Below the pieces are notes generated by a model. The model was not told the DNA's origin. It did no database searches and saw only the letters and a list, made by a program, of their open reading frames with translations. Made by a program: the position numbers and the translations under genes. From assembly GCA_963746465.1 (NCBI GenBank), contig CAVVAY010000002.1, positions 135,174 to 199,173 of the forward strand: DNA of 64,000 nucleotides, given 5' to 3'. Positions within the stretch are counted from its first letter, which is position 1. Every line of letters starts with the position of its first letter. Positions 1-10,023 of this stretch are shown here, in pieces. The stretch is from CAVVAY01 sp963746465 (GTDB lineage: Bacteria > Actinomycetota > Actinomycetes > JACCUZ01).

Positions 1-1899
1 CCGCTCACCTCGCTGCTCCGCCGGGTGCCGCCCCGCGCGTCCACCCTGCAGGTCGGCCTGGTCGAGGGCGCCGTCGTGGCCTCGGCCGTGGCCGGGGTGG
101 CCACCCTGCTCAGCGGTGACGGCGGGCCGATCGCCCTGCTCGCCCCCGGCCTGCTCGCCATCGCCGGCGGGCTGCTGCTCGCCCAGGCCACCATCCCGAC
201 CGCTGGCCCGCTGGCCCGGCTGGCGTTGCGCCGCGGCCGGCTGTCCTGGGCACTGGCCGGTCTGCAGATCGCCCGCCGCCCGGCGCTGCGGCGGCTGATC
301 GCGATCATCACCGTCGCCTGCGCGCTGCTGGTGTTCGCCGTCGACGCCTGGGCGGTCGCCGAACGCAACCGCACGACCCGCGCCGACGTCGAGGCCGGGG
401 CCCCGGTCGTTCTCACCGTCGACGCCGACAGCTCACTGGCCCTGCGCAACGCCGTGCTCGACATCGACCCCAAGGGTCGCTTCGCGACGCCGGTCGTCAC
501 GGTGTCCTCCGCGACCGAGGTCGGGCCACGGACCACCGCGGTCGAGCCGGCGGCCTTCGCCCGGATCGCCCGGTGGGGACGCAGCGACGGGCAGCCCACA
601 CCGAAGGAGCTGGCGGAGGTCAGTCCGCCGCGGCCGGCGCCGATCGAGGTGCGCGGCGACCGGGTCGAGGTCGAGACCACTTTCGCGGTCCGCGGCCTGC
701 CGCCGGTCCGAGGGGGCCCGGAGCCGCCGCTCGGCGGCCCGGTACGCCTGAGCCTCGGGCTCAGCGACGCTACCGGAGTCACCCGCCAGGTCGACCTGGG
801 CCCGCTGCGCGAGGGGCGCCACACCTACCGCGCGGCGATCGATGACTGCGCACAGGGCTGCCACCTCGACCAGGTGGTCGCCAACCGCACCTTCGGCGAC
901 TTCGTCGACGCCCTGGTCGAGCTCGAGATCCGTGAGCTTCGCGCCGGCACCGGGGGCGCACTCGCAGCAGTCGACCTCGACAACGACGAGCTCGGGGCGT
1001 GGGAGTCACTGCCCTGGCGCGCGGACGCGTTCGACGACGCCTTCGTCGACCCCGGCCCGACCCTCAAGGTCAGCGGCACGTCGTTCGGCGTCCCGGTGGC
1101 CGCGCAGCGCCAGGACCGTCCGGTCGTCCCGGTCGCCCTGTGGACCGGCAACCTGCCCGAGCTCCCGTTCTCCCCGACCCGGGAGGGCATCCACGTCAGT
1201 GCCCAAGACGTCGGCACCGGCGACGTGGCGTTCAAGATCGTCGGGGAGGTGCCGCGGGTCCCGCGTTCCGGGACCCGGGGCGTCCTCGTCGACCTGGGCG
1301 CCCTGGCCACCGGACCCAGCGCGGCGCCGGCCCAGACGTCGTACGACGTGTGGCTCGCGGCCGACGACCCGGCGCGGGAGAAGGCCCTGCGCCAGGACCT
1401 CGCCGATCACGGCCTGCAGGTGGTCGGACGCGACACCGTCGGGGCGCACGCCGAGCACTTCGCCAGCGAAGGCCCGACCCTGGCCCTGCGCCTCGCGCTG
1501 CTCGCCGGGCTGGTGGCCGTGGTGCTCGGGGCCGCCGTGCTCGTCGTCGGTGTCGCCACCTCGGGTGCCAGCCGGGCCCGCGACCTGGCCGGGTTGCGGC
1601 TGGTCGGCGTGCCCGCGGCGGCCGTCCGGGCCGCCTCGGTCCGCGAGCACCTCGTGGTCGCGGTGCTGGGCGTGCTCGCCGGCGGGGCGCTCGGCCTGGT
1701 GGCCGCTCAGGCGGCGCTGCCGGACGTCCCGCTGTTCGCCACGTCCGCGGCCCGGTTGCCTCTGGTCCTGAGCCCGGCCTGGGGTCCGGTGCTCGTCACC
1801 GTCCTCGCCTGCCTGGTGCTGCTCTGCGCGGTGTCCGTGGTCGTCGGTCGCGCCCTGGCGGCCTCGGCCGTCCCTGCCCGCCTCCGGGAGGGCAGATGA
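1..1899 (+). CDS. FtsX-family ABC transporter permease, 5'-truncated by the window edge
   Basis: This is the C-terminal part of a large FtsX-type permease. The reading frame is open from base 1, so the true start lies upstream; the GTG at 25 is internal, because the residues before it (LLRRVPP) align with the same region of the next gene. A central TM stretch is followed by a shared AERNR motif, then a large extracytoplasmic domain, and then a C-terminal FtsX domain with three or four hydrophobic helices (about residues 480-620 counted from base 25). The stop overlaps the start of the next permease by 4 bp (ATGA). The pair with the downstream ATPases suggests an exporter or cell-envelope/lipoprotein transport system. 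The substrate is unknown. Confidence 0.9.
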   Translation, partial: PLTSLLRRVPPRASTLQVGLVEGAVVASAVAGVATLLSGDGGPIALLAPGLLAIAGGLLLAQATIPTAGPLARLALRRGRLSWALAGLQIARRPALRRLIAIITVACALLVFAVDAWAVAERNRTTRADVEAGAPVVLTVDADSSLALRNAVLDIDPKGRFATPVVTVSSATEVGPRTTAVEPAAFARIARWGRSDGQPTPKELAEVSPPRPAPIEVRGDRVEVETTFAVRGLPPVRGGPEPPLGGPVRLSLGLSDATGVTRQVDLGPLREGRHTYRAAIDDCAQGCHLDQVVANRTFGDFVDALVELEIRELRAGTGGALAAVDLDNDELGAWESLPWRADAFDDAFVDPGPTLKVSGTSFGVPVAAQRQDRPVVPVALWTGNLPELPFSPTREGIHVSAQDVGTGDVAFKIVGEVPRVPRSGTRGVLVDLGALATGPSAAPAQTSYDVWLAADDPAREKALRQDLADHGLQVVGRDTVGAHAEHFASEGPTLALRLALLAGLVAVVLGAAVLVVGVATSGASRARDLAGLRLVGVPAAAVRAASVREHLVVAVLGVLAGGALGLVAAQAALPDVPLFATSAARLPLVLSPAWGPVLVTVLACLVLLCAVSVVVGRALAASAVPARLREGR

Positions 1900-4800
1900 G
1901 AGGAAGTCCGAGTGGCGGCCGCGGCACGACCCTGCGGCTGGCCTTGGGCGGGCTGTGGTTCCGGCGCAGCACCGCCCTGATCGTGCTCGTGCTCGCGACC
2001 GTCGCCAGCGCCGCGTCGGTGGTCGCGCCGCTGTACTCACGGGCAGCCGAGGCGTCGATCCTGCGCGACACCCTGCGCCGCGCCGACGCCTTCACCCTGT
2101 CGGTGCAGGTGTCGGTCCCGCAGGCCGGCTCCGGTGCCGGCGAGCGCGAGGCCCGCGACGGGGCCTTCATGGTCGAGACGGCCAGGACGGTGCTCGCCCA
2201 CCCCGCCTTCGGCGAGCCCCGGCTCGCCTACGCCGGCAACGGCACCTACTCGCCGACCGCAGGCCCGTTCAAGGGGTCGATGGTCGTCGGGCAGGTCGTC
2301 GAGCGGGCCGGCCTCTGCCAGCACCTGCCGCTCGCCGCAGGCCGCTGCCCGACCGCCGCCGGCGAAGGTCTGGTCACCCGGCGCAGCCTCGCGCTGATCG
2401 GCGCGCAGATCGGCCAGACCGTCACCATCGAGCTGGAGGAGTCCGCGACGGTCGAGACCGGCGGCATCCCCCCGGTGCTGACCGTCAAGGTCGTGGGCAC
2501 GTTCGACCCGGTGCCGGTCGAGTCGGCGTACTGGGCCGGGCGCCCCTACTTCTCGTCCTACTACCCGGAGGCGACCACCCGCTCGCTGGAATCGGTGCCC
2601 CCGACCGCGGACCCGGTCTTCGTCGGTCCGGGAACGGCGACGCTGGGACGGATCACGACCTACACCGTCGACATCCCGGTCCGGCCGCTGCAGGTGCAGC
2701 TGGAGGACGCCGCGACCCTCCGCCAGCAGATCCGCCGGCTGTCGAACGTCTCTGCGGGCTACCTGGTCACGACCTACTCCCAGCTGCCGGCGGCGCTGGC
2801 CCGGGCCGACGACGGCCGCGAGCTGGTGCGCATCGCTGCGCCGCTGGCCGTGACCCAGCTGGTGCTGCTGAGCTGGTGGACGCTGTACCTGGTGGTCGGC
2901 TCCGCGACCGAGGAGCGGTCCCCCGAGATCGGGCTGGCGAAGCTGCGCGGGATGGCCGCGCCGCAGACCCGGCGGTTCGGGCTGGCCGAGATCTTCCTCC
3001 TGCTGCTGCTCGCGGCGCCGCTGGGCACCCTGGTCGGCTATCTCGCCGTCCGCGGGTCGGCGAGACGGGTGTTCGCCCCCGGCACCGAGGTGGTCTTCAC
3101 CTGGCCGGTCCTGCTGACGGTTCTGGCCGCGGTCGCGGGCGGCCTGGTGACCGCCGCGCTGTCGTCGCGGCAGGTGTTCCGCCGGCCGGTCTCCGAGCTG
3201 CTGCGCCGGGTGCCGCCGCGGCGTGCGGGCAAGCGCGCCGGTCTGGTCGAGGGTGTCGTACTGGTGCTCGCGGTGGCCGGTGTCGTGCAGCTGGTCAGCG
3301 ACCGCGGTGGCCGTCCGAGCCCGGTGGCCCTGCTGGGTCCGGGCATGGTGGCGGTGGCCGGCGGGCTGCTCGCCGCCCGGCTGCTCGTCCGGGTGGCGCG
3401 CCGTCGTACGGCGGTGTCGCTGGCTCGCGGCCGGGCCGCCGGCCTGGTCGGCTGGGCCGGGGTCGCCCGTCGGCCGGGCACGTCCCGGATCGCCTCGGTG
3501 CTGGCCGTCGCGACCTGCCTGCTGCTGGTGGGGGTGCAGGGCTGGACGGTCGCGGAACGCAACCGGGTCGAGCGCTCCGAGGCGGAGACGGGTGCGCAAG
3601 TGGTGCTGCAGGTGCGGGCCGCCGACCCGCGCGCGCTGCTCGACGCCGTCCGGGCTGCTGACCCCGACGGCGGCTACGCGATGGCCGCCGTGCAGGTCAC
3701 GACCAGCAACCAGGAGGCGCAGATGGTGGCGGTCGACGCGACCCGCGCCGACCGGGTGCTCGCCTGGGGCTCCACCGAGGCCCGGCCGTCGCGGTCGGTC
3801 CAGCAGACCCTGCTGCCGAGACTGCCGGCCCCGCTGCGGCTGGAGCCGGGTCGGCTCGCGGTGACCGTCGAGCTCACCCAGGTGGACAGCCCGTCCCCGC
3901 TGAGGCTCACCGCCCGGCTGGACGAGCACGGAGTCTTCGAGCGGGTGACGCTGGGCGAGCTGCGACCCGGCTCGCGCACCTACTCGGCCGACCTGCCCGC
4001 CGGCTGCACCGCTGCCGACTGCCGGCTGGCCGCGTTGGCCGTCGACCACCCGGGCACCGACATCGACAGCGCCACGGCCGACCTGCTCATCAAGGCGGTC
4101 GCGCTGGCTCCGGCCGGTGCGGGCCAGGCCGAGCCGCTCGTCGACAGCTTCCGGGTGCCCGGCGCGTGGCGGGCCGGGCCGCCGACCGTCGGCGGACCCG
4201 AGCTGCTGCTGCGTCCCGGCGCTTCGCTCCGGGTCCAGCTGCGGCTGCCCGGCGGCCCGTACGCCGAGATCGTCCACGGCGACTCCCCCGAGCCGTTGCC
4301 CGCACTGGTCGGCCGGGTCGCCGCCCCTGAGCCGGAGGCCGAGGGCGGTTCGCCGTTCGGCACGACCACCGGGATGTCCGGCGCCGCGACCCGCTACCGG
4401 GTGGCCGGTGTGGCCGACTACGTGCCGCGGGCCGGCGACGACGCCCTTCTCGTCGATCTCGGGCTGGCCCTGCGCCTGGACGACGACGCCGTCCTGGGTG
4501 ACCGGCAGGTATGGCTCTCCCGCGACGACCCGGACGCGGAGCGGGCCCTGCGGGCGTCGCTGAAGAAGGCCGGCGTCGCCGTCGGCGGCCGGGAGACCCA
4601 GGGCCACCTGGAACGCGTGTACGCCGGCGACGGGGCGGTGCTCGCCCTGCGGCTGCTGCTGGTGTGCGGAGCGGCAGCCGTGGTGGTCGCGGTCGGCGCC
4701 CTGCTGGTCGCCGCGTACGTCGGACGACGGCAACGTGCCTACGAGGTCGCCGCCCTGCGAGTGGCCGGTCTCCGGCGCCGCACCGTCCGGTCCCTGCTGC

Positions 4801-5063
4801 TGCGCGAGAACGTCGGCACGGTGCTCGTCGCACTGGTCTGCGGTGCGCTGGCCGCCACCGTCGCGACCTGGGTCGTGCTGCCCGCACTGCCTCAGTTCGA
4901 CGACCCGTCGCCGTTCGTCGAGGTGCGCTACGCGCCCGACGCCGCCTCGGCCTGGGCTGCCATCGGCGGTCTGGGTCTGCTCCTCGTCGCGGTCGGCCTC
5001 GCGGTCGCCGCCCTGCAGCTGCGCAGCGGTCGCCCCGACCGCCTGAGAGAAGGTGTCCGATGA
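1896..5063 (+). CDS. Large FtsX-family ABC transporter permease
   Basis: A 1055-residue membrane protein. The ATG at 1896 overlaps the previous stop and gives an N-terminus with a TM helix directly after an Arg-rich stretch, as usual for FtsX permeases. The first FtsX block lies around residues 320-430 (ending in an ELLRRVPP motif), a second TM block follows around 440-560 (with the AERNR motif), then a large extracytoplasmic domain and a terminal FtsX block at about 910-1050. It is clearly paralogous to the preceding gene from the LLRRVPP motif onward. It would form the membrane part of an ABC complex with the two ATPases just downstream. The transported molecule cannot be read from the sequence. 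Confidence 0.93.
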   Translation: MRGSPSGGRGTTLRLALGGLWFRRSTALIVLVLATVASAASVVAPLYSRAAEASILRDTLRRADAFTLSVQVSVPQAGSGAGEREARDGAFMVETARTVLAHPAFGEPRLAYAGNGTYSPTAGPFKGSMVVGQVVERAGLCQHLPLAAGRCPTAAGEGLVTRRSLALIGAQIGQTVTIELEESATVETGGIPPVLTVKVVGTFDPVPVESAYWAGRPYFSSYYPEATTRSLESVPPTADPVFVGPGTATLGRITTYTVDIPVRPLQVQLEDAATLRQQIRRLSNVSAGYLVTTYSQLPAALARADDGRELVRIAAPLAVTQLVLLSWWTLYLVVGSATEERSPEIGLAKLRGMAAPQTRRFGLAEIFLLLLLAAPLGTLVGYLAVRGSARRVFAPGTEVVFTWPVLLTVLAAVAGGLVTAALSSRQVFRRPVSELLRRVPPRRAGKRAGLVEGVVLVLAVAGVVQLVSDRGGRPSPVALLGPGMVAVAGGLLAARLLVRVARRRTAVSLARGRAAGLVGWAGVARRPGTSRIASVLAVATCLLLVGVQGWTVAERNRVERSEAETGAQVVLQVRAADPRALLDAVRAADPDGGYAMAAVQVTTSNQEAQMVAVDATRADRVLAWGSTEARPSRSVQQTLLPRLPAPLRLEPGRLAVTVELTQVDSPSPLRLTARLDEHGVFERVTLGELRPGSRTYSADLPAGCTAADCRLAALAVDHPGTDIDSATADLLIKAVALAPAGAGQAEPLVDSFRVPGAWRAGPPTVGGPELLLRPGASLRVQLRLPGGPYAEIVHGDSPEPLPALVGRVAAPEPEAEGGSPFGTTTGMSGAATRYRVAGVADYVPRAGDDALLVDLGLALRLDDDAVLGDRQVWLSRDDPDAERALRASLKKAGVAVGGRETQGHLERVYAGDGAVLALRLLLVCGAAAVVVAVGALLVAAYVGRRQRAYEVAALRVAGLRRRTVRSLLLRENVGTVLVALVCGALAATVATWVVLPALPQFDDPSPFVEVRYAPDAASAWAAIGGLGLLLVAVGLAVAALQLRSGRPDRLREGVR

Positions 5064-5116
5064 GCACCCCACGAAATCGCTCGCAAGCTCACGATCCCGC
5101 GGGGGCCCCGCTATGA
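5060..5116 (+). other. Possible 18-codon linker ORF between permease and ATPase genes
   Basis: An ATG at 5060 overlaps the permease stop (ATGA), and its TGA at 5114-5116 overlaps the ATG of the ATPase gene, giving an 18-residue peptide with coupled junctions on both sides. It contains a short inverted-repeat-like GCTCGCAAGCTC. It may only relay ribosomes to the ATPase gene rather than make a functional peptide. This is direct observation of coordinates; translation is inference. The alternative is that the ATPase starts at GTG 5053. Confidence 0.25.
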
Positions 5117-5988
5117 CCGGCATCCCGGTGTCCTGCCACGGCCTGGTGCACATCTACCGGCTGGAGGGCAACGACGTCGTCGCCCTGTCCGGCGTCGACC
5201 TCGACGTCGCGAGCGGTGAGGTGGTCGGACTGCTCGGCCCGTCCGGGTCGGGCAAGTCGACGCTGCTCAACTTGTTCGCCGGGCTGCTGCGCCCGAGCGC
5301 CGGCCGGCTCACCGTCGGCAGTCACGAGATCGCCCGGATGGACGAGCGGGGGCTGGCCCGGATGCGAGCCGGCGACGTCGGCGTGGTGCTGCAAGGGGCG
5401 ATGCGCAACCTGCTGCCCTACGCCAGCCCGGTCGACAACGTGCGCTTCGCCCAGCGCGGCGCCCGGCGGCTGGCCCGCGGCGGCGACGACGACCTCGACA
5501 CCGGCCTGCTCCCCGAACCGCTCGAGGTGCTCGACCTGGTCGGTCTCGCCGACGAGGCCCGTACACCGCTGCCCGGGCTGTCGCCGGGCCAGCGTCAGCG
5601 GCTCGCCGTCGGGGTCGGGCTGGCCGCCCGGCCAGGGCTGCTGCTGCTCGACGAGCCGACCAGCCAGCTCGACCACGAGGGTCGCGACGAGGTGCTCTCT
5701 GCTGTCGGCGACATCAACCGCGACCTGGGCACCACCGTCGTGGCCGTCACCCACGACCCGGAGGTCGCCGAGCGGCTGCCGCGCACCGTGACGATCCGCG
5801 ACGGCCGGGTCGGTGCCGAGGGCCGGCGCGGCGAGGACTTCGCGGTGGTCGCGCGCGACGGCTCGCTGACACTTCCGCCGGACGTGCTCGAACGGGTACC
5901 CCCGGGTTCGCTGCTGCGGGTGACGATCGTGGACGAGGACGCGGTCCGGCTGGACCGCACCGACACCGGCGGCGGGAGCGCGGCATGA
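5113..5988 (+). CDS. ABC transporter ATP-binding protein
   Basis: A 291-residue ABC ATPase: Walker A GPSGSGKST near residue 40, a signature-like LSPGQRQRL (SPGQ instead of SGGQ), Walker B LLLLDEPTSQLD and an H-loop THD. The sequence after about residue 235 is an extension beyond the nucleotide-binding fold. ATG 5113 is chosen because it starts just ahead of the first beta-strand; GTG 5053 would add 20 residues with no family match. It belongs to the LolD/MacB-like ATPases that partner FtsX permeases. It overlaps the next ATPase gene by 4 bp, so the two probably form a heterodimer or serve the two permeases. Confidence 0.9.
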   Translation: MTGIPVSCHGLVHIYRLEGNDVVALSGVDLDVASGEVVGLLGPSGSGKSTLLNLFAGLLRPSAGRLTVGSHEIARMDERGLARMRAGDVGVVLQGAMRNLLPYASPVDNVRFAQRGARRLARGGDDDLDTGLLPEPLEVLDLVGLADEARTPLPGLSPGQRQRLAVGVGLAARPGLLLLDEPTSQLDHEGRDEVLSAVGDINRDLGTTVVAVTHDPEVAERLPRTVTIRDGRVGAEGRRGEDFAVVARDGSLTLPPDVLERVPPGSLLRVTIVDEDAVRLDRTDTGGGSAA

Positions 5989-6641
5989 CCGAGATCCTCG
6001 CCCGCGACGTGCACGTCGACTACGACGGGCACGAGGTCCTCGCCGGGGTCGACCTGCACGCACTGCCCGGTCGCATGATCGCCGTGACCGGACCATCGGG
6101 TGCCGGAAAGACGACCCTGCTGTGGTCGCTGGCCGGCCTGGTGCACCCCGGCCGGGGCCAGGTCGAGGTCGACGGCTCGGTCCCGCGCAACCGCGACGAG
6201 ACCAGCGCTGCCGGCGTCGTGCTCATCCCGCAGGACAACGCGCTGGCCAGCGTGCTGACGGCTTCGGAGAACGTCATCGTCCCGCTGCTCGCGGTCGGCG
6301 TGGACGCCGAGGAGGCGACCGTGCGCGCCGCTGCCGCCCTCGAGTCGGTCGGGCTCGGCGCTGCCGGCAGCCAGCTCATCGAGGAGCTCTCCGGCGGCCA
6401 GCAGCAACGGGTCGCCGTCGCCCGTGGCCTGGCGCAGCTGGGCACCGTGGTGCTGGCCGACGAGCCGACCAGCGAGCTGGACGCCGTCAACCGGGCCCGG
6501 GTGGTGCTGCTGCTGCGCGCCGAGGCCGACCGCGGTGCGGCCGTCGTGCTGGCGACCCACGACCCGGACGCCGCGGCCGAGTGCGACGCCGAGCTGCACC
6601 TGGACGCCGGCGAGGCGACCTGGGTCCGCCCGCTGCCCTGA
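5985..6641 (+). CDS. ABC transporter ATP-binding protein
   Basis: A compact 218-residue ATPase with Walker A GPSGAGKTT, signature LSGGQQQRVAVARGL, Walker B VVLADEPTSELD and switch His in ATHDPDAAAE. Its size and motifs fit the LolD/MacB ATPase class that energises FtsX permeases. Its start overlaps the previous ATPase stop (ATGA at 5985-5988), the fourth coupled gene of this operon. The following gene is on the other strand, so the operon ends here. The physiological substrate is not deducible. Confidence 0.92.
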   Translation: MTEILARDVHVDYDGHEVLAGVDLHALPGRMIAVTGPSGAGKTTLLWSLAGLVHPGRGQVEVDGSVPRNRDETSAAGVVLIPQDNALASVLTASENVIVPLLAVGVDAEEATVRAAAALESVGLGAAGSQLIEELSGGQQQRVAVARGLAQLGTVVLADEPTSELDAVNRARVVLLLRAEADRGAAVVLATHDPDAAAECDAELHLDAGEATWVRPLP

Positions 6642-6650
6642 GTCCGGGTT

Positions 6651-7604
6651 TTAGGCCGGGTCGGCGTCGATCGTGCGCGCCATCCGCCAGCCCACGACCT
6701 GGAAGCCGCGGGCCGGCCAGAACCGGGACGACAGCAGGTTGGTCGTGCGCCAGTCGGTCGCCAGCCGGGTCACGCCCTGGTCCCGGGCCGCGTCGATCAC
6801 GGCGGCGGTCAGGGCCAGCCCGACACCGCGGCCGCGGGCCTGCTCCGGCACCGCGGCCACGCTGAGCTCGGCGTAGGACGAGGCCATGAACGGCCCGTCG
6901 ATGCCGTCGTACCAGATGGCGAAGCCGACAGCGGCTCCGTCGACCCGGGCCACCAGGTAGTGAGCCTCGGGGTCCGCCAGCTCCTCGCGGTGCGACTCCT
7001 CGAGCTGGTCGAAGAACTCCGCACCGACCCGGGCGAACACCGGCGAGGCCACCTGGTGCCAGCCGATGACCGGCGCCAGCGGCACGATCTCGGCGAGGTC
7101 GTCGGGGCCGCCGGGCCGGATCTCGACGCCGGAAGGTACGGCGATCTGCGCGCTGTCCGGGGCGGTGAGGTCGAGCACGGCGTAGGCCTGCTCGTGACCG
7201 AAGCCGAGGTCGACGAGTGCGTCGTGCCGGGCTCGGTCAGCTGCCCGGACCACGGCGGTGTGGGTGCGATGACCGGCTGCGAACCAGGCTCCGGCCTGCA
7301 CGGCGTAGGCCTCCCGCAGCGCCGCCGGGTCGCCGACCAGGCCGAACACCGGCGCCGCCTGCGCGCCCCCGCCCGGGCGTCCCAGCCAGGCCGCGACCAC
7401 GGCGCCGTCCTGTCGCAGGACGGTGCCGTCCAGACCGTCCAGCAGCGGCCGGACGGATGCGGCGTTCCCGGTCACCGGGCCGAGCAGGTCGTCGGCGCGA
7501 CGGTCGCGGGCGTGCTCGGCGGCGGCCAGCTCGGCGACCTGGTCGAGGTCGCCGGCGTCGACCGGCGCGGCACCGAGTGCGGGCTGGGTGGAGGTCGTCG
7601 TCAT
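6651..7604 (-). CDS. GNAT-family N-acetyltransferase, tandem-domain type
   Basis: A protein of about 317 residues. The C-terminal half has the GNAT acetyl-CoA signature: QARGRGVGLALTAAVIDAA followed by TNLLSSRFWPARGFQVVGW. The N-terminal half (about 20-150) looks like a second, degenerate GNAT fold without the RGxGxG loop. ATG 7604 was preferred; a GTG at 7613 is in frame and neither has a clear Shine-Dalgarno site, so a leaderless message is possible. It lies downstream of groEL on the same strand but behind a hairpin terminator. The acceptor substrate is unknown. Confidence 0.85.
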   Translation of the reverse strand: MTTTSTQPALGAAPVDAGDLDQVAELAAAEHARDRRADDLLGPVTGNAASVRPLLDGLDGTVLRQDGAVVAAWLGRPGGGAQAAPVFGLVGDPAALREAYAVQAGAWFAAGHRTHTAVVRAADRARHDALVDLGFGHEQAYAVLDLTAPDSAQIAVPSGVEIRPGGPDDLAEIVPLAPVIGWHQVASPVFARVGAEFFDQLEESHREELADPEAHYLVARVDGAAVGFAIWYDGIDGPFMASSYAELSVAAVPEQARGRGVGLALTAAVIDAARDQGVTRLATDWRTTNLLSSRFWPARGFQVVGWRMARTIDADPA

Positions 7605-7682
7605 GCCCGGCACGTTAGGGGGCGCGGCTTGCAGCCGGCTTGGAGATTCCCAGGTCTGCCCGCGGTCCGCGCAGACGCCGAC

Positions 7683-7710
7683 GGGCGGCCCCTCGCGAGA
7701 GGGACCGCCC
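7683..7710 (-). terminator. Hairpin terminator of groEL
   Basis: A 12-bp stem with one mismatch (GGGCGGCCCCTC at 7683-7694 against GAGGGACCGCCC at 7699-7710) and a GCGA tetraloop, about 45-70 nt after the groEL stop. It lacks a T tract, as often in high-GC actinobacteria. Confidence 0.6.
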
Positions 7711-7753
7711 GCCGGTGCGTTGCGGTGCTTCGGTACTGCGGTGTGCGGTGGGA

Positions 7754-9388
<1,635 letters not shown>

Positions 9389-9507
9389 GCGGTTCCGGTC
9401 CTCCCGATCGGGGTGGAAGCGGATCCGGTGGTGCCCGCGACGGACGGTCGGCGCCGCCGGCGACGTCGCCGGCCGGCACCGGCCTCACCTGGCCGGATCC
9501 GGTCGTT

Positions 9508-9534
9508 CTGTCACTCTCGTAGTCAGAGTGCTAA
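9508..9534 (-). promoter_or_regulatory. CIRCE-like HrcA operator 1 (groEL-proximal)
   Basis: Arms CTGTCACTC (9508-9516) and GAGTGCTAA (9526-9534) with a 9-bp spacer. The second arm is a perfect CIRCE half and the first matches 6 of 9. It lies downstream of the predicted start of the groEL transcript and next to operator 2. Confidence 0.7.
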
Positions 9535-9540
9535 GACCAA

Positions 9541-9569
9541 TGATTAGCACTCACCCCTGCCGAGTGCAA
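9541..9569 (-). promoter_or_regulatory. Predicted groEL promoter
   Basis: On the minus strand TTGCAC (9564-9569), a 17-bp spacer and TAATCA (9541-9546) form a housekeeping-sigma-like promoter. The -35 and -10 boxes sit inside or beside CIRCE operator 2, so a bound repressor would block polymerase. Confidence 0.55.
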
Positions 9570-9570
9570 G
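9544..9570 (-). promoter_or_regulatory. CIRCE HrcA operator 2 (groEL-distal)
   Basis: Arms TTAGCACTC (9544-9552) and GAGTGCAAG (9562-9570) with a 9-bp spacer; the first arm is perfect and the second matches 7 of 9 of the consensus. The gap to operator 1 is also 9 bp, so all four half-sites repeat every 18 bp. Confidence 0.85.
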
Positions 9571-9601
9571 CGGCCGTCGGACCGGGTGCTGGGCCTTCCG
9601 C

Positions 9602-9622
9602 TATATCCTGTGAGCCGATATA
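9602..9622 (+). promoter_or_regulatory. Inverted repeat upstream of the PadR gene, candidate autoregulatory operator
   Basis: TATATC (9602-9607) and GATATA (9617-9622) are separated by 9 bp, about 15 bp before the padR-like start, in an otherwise GC-rich stretch. PadR repressors commonly bind AT-rich inverted repeats over their own promoters. Confidence 0.45.
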
Positions 9623-9636
9623 TTGGGCCGGTGGCG

Positions 9637-10023
9637 ATGCTGACCGAACCGGCGTTCTTCGTGCTCACCTCGCTGGTCGACGAGCCGCGGCACGGCTACG
9701 GGATCGTCGGCACCGTCGAGGAGATCTCGGCCGGCCGGGTGCGGCTGAAGGTCGGCACCCTCTACGGCGTGCTGGACCGGCTGGCTGCCGAGGGCCTGGT
9801 CGAGCCGGACCGGGAGGAGGTCGCCTCCGGGCGGCTGCGGCGCTACTACCGGCTGACCGAGACCGGCCGCGGCGCCCTGGAGGCAGAAGCCGACCGGCAG
9901 GCAGCGAACGCGCAGGCGGCCGTCACCCGGCTGCGGGCTCACCCGCCTGCTCCGGCGCCCCCGGCGCCCCGCCCCGCACCGCGCCCGGCGGCGGGCTTCG
10001 CGGTGCGTCCGGCGGTGGCCTGA
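9637..10023 (+). CDS. PadR-family transcriptional regulator
   Basis: A 128-residue winged-helix repressor. It has the PadR core FFVLTSLVDEPRHGYGIVGTVE at the N-terminus, and GTLYGVLDRLAAEGLVEP with the wing RRYYRLTETGRGALE at about 45-90, followed by a short helical segment and a Pro/Ala-rich tail. ATG 9637 is chosen at the family's usual N-terminus; GTG 9631 is also in frame. The stop overlaps the next gene (ATGA), so regulator and membrane partner are made together, a frequent PadR arrangement. The AT-rich inverted repeat just upstream suggests autoregulation. Confidence 0.92.
   Translation: MLTEPAFFVLTSLVDEPRHGYGIVGTVEEISAGRVRLKVGTLYGVLDRLAAEGLVEPDREEVASGRLRRYYRLTETGRGALEAEADRQAANAQAAVTRLRAHPPAPAPPAPRPAPRPAAGFAVRPAVA

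Noticed and set aside
999..1895. A frame continuous with the second permease that extends upstream to 999.
   Set aside because: It overlaps the first permease, is Arg/Pro-rich nonsense in composition, and the ATG at 1896 gives the proper family N-terminus.
2037..5153. A 1038-codon frame antisense to the permease gene.
   Set aside because: Gln/Gly/Arg/His-rich composition typical of antisense GC-rich shadows; no membrane or domain pattern.
9526..9552. A single CIRCE with swapped arms (GAGTGCTAA first, TTAGCACTC second).
   Set aside because: The swapped arrangement is better explained as the adjoining halves of two normal tandem CIRCE elements, each with a 9-bp spacer.
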